This document shows, in pieces, positions 25,520-31,322 of a DNA stretch of 31,322 bases (positions within the stretch are counted from its first letter, which is position 1; each line of letters opens with the position of its first letter). Origin of the DNA: JAAYJR01 sp964540755 (GTDB lineage: Bacteria > Bacteroidota > Bacteroidia > Bacteroidales > Prolixibacteraceae). A program made the translations under genes and the position numbers. The notes beneath the pieces were generated by a model. The model was not told the DNA's origin and searched no databases. It saw only the letters and a list, made by a program, of their open reading frames with translations. The DNA is taken from assembly GCA_964540755.1 (NCBI GenBank), contig CAZIOB010000028.1:1-31322 (forward strand). Direction: 5' to 3'.

Positions 25520-25567
25520 CACGGAATTATTAAAATTCAAAATTATTATTAACCAAAATTTATAATT

Positions 25568-25804
25568 ATGTCTGACGTTGCAGCAAAAGTAAAAGCAATT
25601 ATCGTTGATAAATTAGGAGTTGACGAAAGTGAAGTGACTGATGAAGCTTCCTTCACTAATGATTTAGGGGCGGATTCGCTCGACACTGTTGAGTTGATTA
25701 TGGAATTTGAAAAAGAATTTGATCTTGCAATACCGGACGAAGAGGCTGAAAAAATTTCTACAGTCGGGGAAGCTATATCTCATATTGAAGAGGCGATTAA
25801 ATAA
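25568..25804 (+). CDS. acpP: Acyl carrier protein
   Basis: A 78-residue acidic four-helix carrier protein. The phosphopantetheine attachment site is Ser37 in GADSLDTVEL (34-43). It carries growing acyl chains during fatty acid synthesis in the cytoplasm. It is followed 16 bases later by fabF, the usual arrangement, and probably shares one transcript with fabF and rnc. Confidence 0.98.
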   Translation: MSDVAAKVKAIIVDKLGVDESEVTDEASFTNDLGADSLDTVELIMEFEKEFDLAIPDEEAEKISTVGEAISHIEEAIK

Positions 25805-25820
25805 ACCATAAGGCTATTTT

Positions 25821-27062
25821 ATGGATTTGAAACGGGTAGTTATTACCGGAATTGGGACTGTTAATCCCTGCGGCAACACTGTTGATGAGTTTTGGGAGAA
25901 CCTTAAAAACGGAGTTAGTGGTTGCGCACCCATAACAAAATTTGATGCTTCAAACCATAAAACGCAGTTTGCATGTGAAGTTAAGAATTTTGATGGCAGC
26001 CAGTATATGGATCGTAAAGAAGCCCGCAAATATGATCTTTATACCCAGTATGCAATTGTAAGTGCAGATCAGGCTATAGCAGATTCCGGCCTTGATATGG
26101 AAAATATTGACCATGACAGGGCAGGGGTTATCTGGGGAGCCGGGATCGGTGGGCTTCAGACCTTCTTTGAGGAGGTTAAGTCTTATAAAGACGACAATCC
26201 AAGGTTTTCCCCGTTTTTCATTCCTAAGATGATAGCCAATATTGCCGGCGGGATAATATCCATAAGATACTGTCTCAGAGGACCTAATTTTACAACTGTA
26301 ACAGCTTGTGCTTCATCTTCTCACGCAATAATCGAAGCTTTTAATACAATTCGAATGGGGAAAGCAGAGATTATGATCTCAGGCGGGTCTGAAGCCAGTG
26401 TTAACGCAGCAGGTATAGCAGGGTTCAATTCCATGCGAGCTATTTCCACACGAAATGATGATCCAAAAACCGCTTCGCGTCCTTTTGACAAAGACAGGGA
26501 TGGTTTTGTGATTGGTGAAGGTGGCGGAGCTCTTGTTCTTGAAGAATATGAGTCGGCTGTGAAGCGCGGGGCAAAAATATATGCTGAGTTGGTTGGCGGC
26601 GGAATGTCAGCTGATGCTTATCATATGACAGCTCCTGATCCTGATGGTTATGGCGCCAGCCTGGTAATGAAATGGGCAATTGAAGATGCCGGTCTGTCAA
26701 ATGAGGATGTGGACTATATTAATGTGCATGGTACTTCAACGCCTCTTGGAGATATTGCTGAAGCCAGAGCAATTTTAAAAACTTTCGGTGAACATGCATA
26801 TAAATTGAGGATCAGCTCGACTAAATCAATGACCGGCCATTTGCTTGGTGCGACCGGTGCCGTAGAAAGTATTGCAAGTATCCTGACAATCAGGAATAAC
26901 ATTATTCCGCCTACTATCAATCATTTTACCGATGATCCGGAGATTGACAATAAACTGGATTTTACGTATAATGTAGCTAAGAAAGCAGAGGTGAATGTTG
27001 CTTTAAGTAATACATTTGGATTTGGGGGCCATAACGCCACCCTGGTTTTTAAAAAATATTAA
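25821..27062 (+). CDS. fabF: Beta-ketoacyl-ACP synthase II
   Basis: A 413-residue elongating condensing enzyme of type II fatty acid synthesis. The Cys-His-His triad is Cys163 (VTACASSSHA), His303 (VHGTSTPLGD) and His340 (STKSMTGHLLGATGA). The C-terminal SNTFGFGGHNATLVF glycine-rich segment is also typical. It takes acyl chains from the AcpP encoded just upstream. Six bases separate its stop from the GTG start of rnc. Confidence 0.97.
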   Translation: MDLKRVVITGIGTVNPCGNTVDEFWENLKNGVSGCAPITKFDASNHKTQFACEVKNFDGSQYMDRKEARKYDLYTQYAIVSADQAIADSGLDMENIDHDRAGVIWGAGIGGLQTFFEEVKSYKDDNPRFSPFFIPKMIANIAGGIISIRYCLRGPNFTTVTACASSSHAIIEAFNTIRMGKAEIMISGGSEASVNAAGIAGFNSMRAISTRNDDPKTASRPFDKDRDGFVIGEGGGALVLEEYESAVKRGAKIYAELVGGGMSADAYHMTAPDPDGYGASLVMKWAIEDAGLSNEDVDYINVHGTSTPLGDIAEARAILKTFGEHAYKLRISSTKSMTGHLLGATGAVESIASILTIRNNIIPPTINHFTDDPEIDNKLDFTYNVAKKAEVNVALSNTFGFGGHNATLVFKKY

Positions 27063-27068
27063 TGATCT

Positions 27069-27803
27069 GTGATTAGCAAAGTAAGACAACGAATAAAACT
27101 CTTTTCCTCGCCCAGAAAAGAGTTTTATTTATTTTTAAAGGATTTGCTGGGGTTCTATCCAACAAATTTTAAGCTTTACGATCTGGCTTTCATCCATAAA
27201 TCAGCTCCGATATTTGATTCGCAGGGGAACAGGATTGATAACGAGAGACTGGAATTTCTCGGGGATGCTATTCTGGGAGCTGTAATCGCCGACTTTCTAT
27301 ATAACCGGTTTCCGCAGCAGGATGAAGGTTTTCTTACAAAAAACAGATCTAAACTTGTAAACAGAAATTTCCTTACCAGGCTTACCTTAGATATGGGATT
27401 AAATATTTTTATAGATGCGAATAAGATTAGTAATTTCGATAAAAGTAATATCTATGGGGACGCCCTGGAAGCGCTAATTGGCGCAATTTATCTTGATAAA
27501 GGTTACCAGGCAGCAAAATTTTTCGTTACAAAAAAGATTCTTTCAAAGTTTGTTAATCTGAATGAGATAGAGCAAAAAGACAGTAACTTTAAAAGTCAGC
27601 TGATCGAATGGAGCCAAAAACATAAAAAACCGGTAAAATTTGAAACTACAGAGGAACCTCCGGAGGATAAATCCAAAGCTCCAAACTTCATCTCTGTTGT
27701 CAGGGTGGAAAACAAAAAAATGGGCAGGGGCACCGGGAGCTCCAAGAAAGAAGCACAACAAAATGCAGCCCGCGAAACATTAAAAAAGCTGGAAGGTGAC
27801 TAA
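27069..27803 (+). CDS. rnc: Ribonuclease III
   Basis: A 244-residue double-strand-specific endoribonuclease for rRNA and mRNA processing. The signature NERLEFLGDAILG (58-70) includes Glu62 and Asp66; the second metal-binding part is GDALEALIGAIYLD (130-143) with Asp131 and Glu134. The dsRNA-binding domain covers about 172-244 (KMGRGTGSSKKEAQQNAA). The start is GTG at 27069; there is no in-frame ATG before the conserved core, and an ATG at 27062 is out of frame and stops after four codons. Six bases separate it from fabF. Confidence 0.95.
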   Translation: MISKVRQRIKLFSSPRKEFYLFLKDLLGFYPTNFKLYDLAFIHKSAPIFDSQGNRIDNERLEFLGDAILGAVIADFLYNRFPQQDEGFLTKNRSKLVNRNFLTRLTLDMGLNIFIDANKISNFDKSNIYGDALEALIGAIYLDKGYQAAKFFVTKKILSKFVNLNEIEQKDSNFKSQLIEWSQKHKKPVKFETTEEPPEDKSKAPNFISVVRVENKKMGRGTGSSKKEAQQNAARETLKKLEGD

Positions 27804-27869
27804 GTTGATTTCATATATGCTCCCCGGGCAATCCATTTAAATATACATAACCTCTGCCCAAATTAATTC

Positions 27870-27877
27870 TATCTTTG
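27870..27877 (+). promoter_or_regulatory. Promoter -7 box of the LABN gene
   Basis: TATCTTTG is an exact -7 match 20 bases before the ATG at 27898. Confidence 0.5.
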
Positions 27878-27897
27878 CATTCTTGTCATTATAAATT

Positions 27898-28590
27898 ATG
27901 AATGAATATGTGGTTTATATACTGGGGTTCTTAGCCCAGGTCATGTTTTTTGCCCGTACTATTGCACAATGGTTTAAGTCGGAGCAGGCAGGCGAGGTCA
28001 TGTCTCCCGTTATGTACTGGCAAATAAGTCTTGCAGGGTCAATACTGATGCTTACGTATGGTTTTTTACGAAATGATTTTGCAATAGTTTTCGGTCAGTT
28101 TATAGTGTATCCTATCTATATCAGAAATATGCAGTTAAAAGATGCCTGGAGAAAAATGCATTTTATTACCCGTTTTACAGCCGTTCTGATCCCCCTCTGT
28201 TACATTGGGTGGTTGTTTCTGGGTAATAAGTATAATTTAAATTCTATTTTAAAAAATGAAGACGTTTCATTGCTGTTAATGATATGGGGCTCGGCGGGAC
28301 AAATAATTTTTACTTTTCGTTTTATTTACCAGTGGATATATTCCGAAAGCCGAAAAGATTCGGTTTTACCTCTGGGATTCTGGATAATCAGCACTTTTGG
28401 ATCACTTATGATTTTTATTTATTCCATTTACCGTCTGGATCCTGTTTTATTTGCAGCACATAGTCTGGGCCTTTTTATTTATTTACGAAATATCCTTTTG
28501 CATTTCGGAAAAAGAGGATTGTTTTCCCGCCTGAATAATATAGCTCCCCTTAAAGAAGCCTTTCATAAGATCTCAGATAAGATTAAATAA
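27898..28590 (+). CDS. Two-repeat lipid A biosynthesis N-terminal-domain membrane protein
   Basis: A 230-residue membrane protein built of two similar halves. The first (about 8-75) contains AQVMFFARTIAQWFKSEQ and FGQFIVYPIYIRNMQL; the second (about 130-200) contains GQIIFTFRFIYQWIYSES and AHSLGLFIYLRNILL. Each half fits the lipid A biosynthesis N-terminal (LABN) domain, a small three-helix unit found fused to LpxB in some bacteria and free in others. The shared FxxRxxxQWxxSE motif is plain in both. A role in lipid A or glycolipid handling at the inner membrane is inferred from the domain name only. The gene has its own promoter and precedes the CDF transporter by 45 bases. Confidence 0.8.
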   Translation: MNEYVVYILGFLAQVMFFARTIAQWFKSEQAGEVMSPVMYWQISLAGSILMLTYGFLRNDFAIVFGQFIVYPIYIRNMQLKDAWRKMHFITRFTAVLIPLCYIGWLFLGNKYNLNSILKNEDVSLLLMIWGSAGQIIFTFRFIYQWIYSESRKDSVLPLGFWIISTFGSLMIFIYSIYRLDPVLFAAHSLGLFIYLRNILLHFGKRGLFSRLNNIAPLKEAFHKISDKIK

Positions 28591-28622
28591 TGAATATTTA
28601 CAGCAACTCTCTTTCTTTTTGC

Positions 28623-28630
28623 TAATTTTG
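28623..28630 (+). promoter_or_regulatory. CDF transporter -7 box
   Basis: TAATTTTG fits TAnnTTTG and ends five bases before the ATG at 28636, suggesting a leaderless transcript or a chance match. Confidence 0.35.
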
Positions 28631-28635
28631 GATTT

Positions 28636-29505
28636 ATGCATCCAAAGAATAAATATATTGCGCGTGAAGGATGGGTATCCATAATTGGAAATATTCTTTT
28701 ATTCGGATTAAAATACTGGGCCGGCGTTGTTACCGGATCACTTGCATTAATTGCCGATGCATGGCATTCTTTATCGGATACCGTATCATCTGTGATTGTA
28801 ATTATTGGCGGGAAAGTTTCAAGTAAACCAGCTGATAAAGAACATCCCTTTGGTCATGGCCGTGCAGAGCATATTGCTGCTGTTATAATAGGTGTATTAC
28901 TGGCTGTTGTAGCTTTTGATTTTGTACTGGGAGCTGTTGAGAAGCTGAGAGCTCACCGGAAGACTGATTTTGGCGCTGTGGCATGGATTGCTGTTTCTAT
29001 TTCTATAATTGCAAAAGAGCTGATGGCACAATACGCTTTTTATTGTGCCAGGAAAACCAACTCGCCTGTTCTGAAAGCTGATGGCTGGCATCACAGGTCT
29101 GATGCCCTCTCTTCGGTAGTAATAATTGTCGGAATTGCTGTTGGCAGCTCATTCTGGTGGACTGACGGTGTTTTGAGCCTAATTGTGGCTTTGATGATAG
29201 GATGGGCAAGTTTCGGAATTTTGTCTGGTGAGATCAGGTCACTACTCGGAGAGAGTCCTTCTGATGAAATTGTCCGGGCAATACGTGAAGAACTACAAAA
29301 TAAGTGCAGTCAGCCTTTACATCTTCACCAGATCCAAATGCATCATTACGGCCGGCATGTGGAGATGACCTGTCATATAAAACTTCCGGCAGATATGACC
29401 CTTGAAGAGGCACATAAAATCTGCAGCCGTGTGGAAAAGATTATTCAGGAAAAATTTGGGATCATTTCAACAGTGCATCCCGAACCTATAGAACAGAGTG
29501 CATGA
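28636..29505 (+). CDS. Cation diffusion facilitator family transporter
   Basis: A 289-residue CDF-family proton/divalent-metal antiporter with about six membrane segments. The transport-site residues are Asp41, His44 and Asp48 (LIADAWHSLSD) on one helix and His152 with Asp156 (DGWHHRSDALSS) on the other, the usual paired arrangement. The loop DKEHPFGHGRAEHI (67-80) is a CDF hallmark. The C-terminal cytoplasmic domain (about 205-289) has several His residues (HLHQIQMHHYGRHVEMTCHI) that may bind regulatory metal. Having His at position 44 suggests zinc, cobalt or manganese, but the metal is not certain. It ends 66 bases from the convergent DUF1080 gene. Confidence 0.9.
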   Translation: MHPKNKYIAREGWVSIIGNILLFGLKYWAGVVTGSLALIADAWHSLSDTVSSVIVIIGGKVSSKPADKEHPFGHGRAEHIAAVIIGVLLAVVAFDFVLGAVEKLRAHRKTDFGAVAWIAVSISIIAKELMAQYAFYCARKTNSPVLKADGWHHRSDALSSVVIIVGIAVGSSFWWTDGVLSLIVALMIGWASFGILSGEIRSLLGESPSDEIVRAIREELQNKCSQPLHLHQIQMHHYGRHVEMTCHIKLPADMTLEEAHKICSRVEKIIQEKFGIISTVHPEPIEQSA

Positions 29506-29571
29506 CTTGTTTCAAATTTTTTTATTTGGTATCGTTCTGATAACCATCATGAATACATCAGAGAATAATGA

Positions 29572-30285
29572 TCATGGTAATTCTATGATCTTAATATTCC
29601 GGAAGTGGATCTCTCCCCCTTCTGATTCAAGGCATATATATCCTTTTGACTGTGAAGCTTTGCTTATTCCGTTTACAAATTTCCCATTAACTGACAGTTT
29701 GATAGTTCCATCAACACAAACAACATCATACGTGTTCCACTCACCTTTTCCTTTGCAACGGTTTTCTATTGATTTGCTTCTTTTGCCGCGAGGATTGTCA
29801 GGGACAACTTCCACTCCCCCAACTCCGAATAGTTCACCGTGAACATATGCTATTGGTGGTTTCTTCCCATCCCTTACATGTTGGTTAACCCAGTCGAGTT
29901 CCAGCATCTGGACTTCAACCCCGTCAGGCAGTCTGTTGTCGCCCGGCCTGGCCGTACTCCAAACAAAAGTTCCTGAGTTACCGCCTGCTTCCATATGCCT
30001 CCACTCTATATGAAGAATAAAATTTTCATACTCTTTTTCGCTGCGTATGACACCCAACGGATGCCCGGAGCATTTCAGTACATCTTTATTTAATGTCCAT
30101 GTATCTTTTTCCGTATTCACCTGTATCCACTGAACCGGGTTTGTTTTTACTTTTTTACCGGGAATAATCTTTTCGAATTTTGTCTCTTCCCCGAAACTGA
30201 ATAACGGCTCCTGTGCTGACAGACCGGATGAATGAATCAAGAGTGAAAATAGTAAGGCCGGCAAAAATAACATTTTCTTTTTCAT
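29572..30285 (-). CDS. DUF1080 protein (3-keto-disaccharide hydrolase family)
   Basis: A 237-residue secreted protein; residues 1-24 form a signal peptide (KKKMLFLPALLFSLLIHSSG, ending LSAQ). The rest is one DUF1080 (PF06439) jelly roll of concanavalin-like type, with landmarks FILHIEWRHMEAGGNSGTFV, DGVEVQMLELDW and WNTYDVVCVDGTIKLSVNGK. This family is now described as 3-keto-disaccharide hydrolases: they split glycosidic bonds in sugars already oxidised at C3. It lies two bases downstream of a Gfo/Idh/MocA oxidoreductase, the enzyme class expected to make or reduce the 3-keto sugar, so the two probably act in one pathway. The substrate is unknown. Confidence 0.85.
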   Translation of the reverse strand: MKKKMLFLPALLFSLLIHSSGLSAQEPLFSFGEETKFEKIIPGKKVKTNPVQWIQVNTEKDTWTLNKDVLKCSGHPLGVIRSEKEYENFILHIEWRHMEAGGNSGTFVWSTARPGDNRLPDGVEVQMLELDWVNQHVRDGKKPPIAYVHGELFGVGGVEVVPDNPRGKRSKSIENRCKGKGEWNTYDVVCVDGTIKLSVNGKFVNGISKASQSKGYICLESEGGEIHFRNIKIIELP

Positions 30286-30287
30286 GA

Positions 30288-31322
30288 TTAAGCCTCCTGT
30301 GGTTTACCCGGAACACCTGCCAGCGGTACTTCTTCCTTAATTTCCGGTACCGGTCCTAATGCATAGGTTTTAGGTCCCAGGTACAGATCAGAGTTCAAAA
30401 TTTCCTCCCATGTTACGTTTTTACCTGTGTAGGCAGCTATTCTTCCCATTATCGTCATAAGGGTTGAATTCACCTGGGCATCGGCGTCATTCACAGTATT
30501 ACCCGTTCTAATGCCTGTAACCAGATTGATATGCTCCTGGACAAAAGGATTGGTAACCTTCCATGTTGAACCGGTATCCCCTTCTTCAGGATAAGGGTAT
30601 TTCCAAATTTCATTTCCCTTAAGATCATAAATAATGCCTGAAGCATCTGCATAACCTTTAGTACCGTTGATCTGCTCAACTTTCCCGTTAGTGCACCCGT
30701 TTATCTGTCTTGCTGCACAATGAGTGCGCAATCCGTTTTCAAAAACATATTCAATGCTGAAAAAATCGTACTGGTCACCTGTCACCCTTCGCTGCCGTTG
30801 TCCGTATCCTACTGCCAGTTTCGGACTTATGTCACCAAGATGCCAGTTCATAACATCAATTTCATGTATAAACTGCTCAGTAATGTGATCTCCCGACAAC
30901 CAGCAGAAATTCACCCAATTGCGAAGCATATATTCCATTTCGCTCCATTCGGGCTGCGGCAGCCTGTACCATAATGCACCGCCATTTCTCAGGATATTCG
31001 CTCCTGTTATTTCCCCGATCTCCCCGCTGGCAACTCTGCGCTGCGTCTCCATATAGTCTTTCTGAACACGGCGGATGGTGCCGCTAACCATGTTAATGCC
31101 AATGGACTGGGCTTTTTTAGCTGATGCCATTACTGATCTGGCGCCTACAGGATCAACAGCAACAGGTTTCTCCATGAAAATATGTTTCCTGGCATTTACT
31201 GCAGCCTCAACATGTGCAGGCCTGAAATGCGGAGGAGTGCACAATAAAACAATGTCAACTCCCGAGTCTATGACTTTCTCATAGCTGTCAAATCCCAAAA
31301 AGCAGTTTTCGTCAGCAATCTC
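30288..31322 (-). CDS. Gfo/Idh/MocA-family oxidoreductase, C-terminal part (runs off right edge)
   Basis: The frame is open to the right edge; the first complete codons visible encode EIADENCFLGFDSYEKVIDS, so the N-terminal NAD(P)-binding start lies outside. A TTG at 31296-31298 is internal, not the start. About 344 residues are present. Rossmann-fold landmarks are VDIVLLCTPPHFRP and the EKPVAVDP motif, whose Lys is the usual catalytic residue. The C-terminal GFO_IDH_MocA domain has DHITEQFIHEIDVMNWHLGD, with the Asp/His active-site pair. Family members oxidise or reduce sugars and polyols. Whether it carries a Tat or lipoprotein signal cannot be seen. It is coupled to DUF1080 by a two-base gap. 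Confidence 0.9.
   Translation of the reverse strand, partial: EIADENCFLGFDSYEKVIDSGVDIVLLCTPPHFRPAHVEAAVNARKHIFMEKPVAVDPVGARSVMASAKKAQSIGINMVSGTIRRVQKDYMETQRRVASGEIGEITGANILRNGGALWYRLPQPEWSEMEYMLRNWVNFCWLSGDHITEQFIHEIDVMNWHLGDISPKLAVGYGQRQRRVTGDQYDFFSIEYVFENGLRTHCAARQINGCTNGKVEQINGTKGYADASGIIYDLKGNEIWKYPYPEEGDTGSTWKVTNPFVQEHINLVTGIRTGNTVNDADAQVNSTLMTIMGRIAAYTGKNVTWEEILNSDLYLGPKTYALGPVPEIKEEVPLAGVPGKPQEA

Noticed and set aside
29498..29842. 114-codon plus-strand frame overlapping the CDF end
   Set aside because: It is antisense to the conserved DUF1080 domain.
31075..31284. 69-codon plus-strand frame near the right edge
   Set aside because: It is antisense to the EKP-motif region of the Gfo/Idh/MocA gene.

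Overview
The window looks like chromosomal DNA of a member of the Bacteroidota, probably the Bacteroidales/Marinilabiliales side. This rests on several things. Promoters have the phylum-specific form (-33 TTTG, -7 TAnnTTTG). There is an RprX/RprY-type two-component pair and a PorV/PorQ-type outer-membrane protein. The glycan enzymes (GHL10, GH2 with a LamG domain, DUF1080, Gfo/Idh/MocA) are typical of the phylum, and intergenic DNA is AT-rich. No rRNA, tRNA, CRISPR array or intact insertion sequence was seen.

Layout. Positions 1-546 hold the start of a leftward GHL10 glycosidase-like gene that runs off the left edge. Positions 547-1436 are a gene-poor, AT-rich stretch with one clear hairpin. 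Positions 1437-2324 are a small accessory patch: a diverged second copy of the last 35 codons of lysS, then a BrnT-type toxin with a CopG/BrnA-like antitoxin, then a CAGT/ACTG repeat tract against the end of the real lysS. lysS (leftward) and recJ (rightward) diverge from facing promoters. From 5954 to 12826 six genes all point left: a GT39-like membrane protein, a HAD hydrolase, an acyltransferase, an HhH outer-membrane protein, a PorV/PorQ-like protein and purE. From 13159 to 16078 hpt, adk, obgE and a PAP2 phosphatase form a rightward row.

A large secreted GH2 beta-galactosidase-like enzyme with a LamG domain set into its catalytic region follows (16247-20125). After it come a hairpin and a leader resembling the start of a SusC gene, with no SusC gene attached. 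Then come lepA (+), rprY/rprX (-), purN (-), the acpP-fabF-rnc cluster (+), a two-repeat lipid A N-terminal-domain membrane protein (+) and a cation diffusion facilitator (+). At the right edge a leftward pair, Gfo/Idh/MocA oxidoreductase plus DUF1080 (3-keto-disaccharide hydrolase family), looks like an oxidative glycan-cleaving unit.

Most of the window is ordinary housekeeping. The best candidates for something unusual are the toxin-antitoxin module between two direct copies of the lysS 3' end (possibly the scar of an element that used lysS as its attachment site), a shared palindromic box in front of the two glycosidase genes, the orphan SusC-like leader, and the domain insertion in the GH2 enzyme. 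No clearly new multi-gene system was found.
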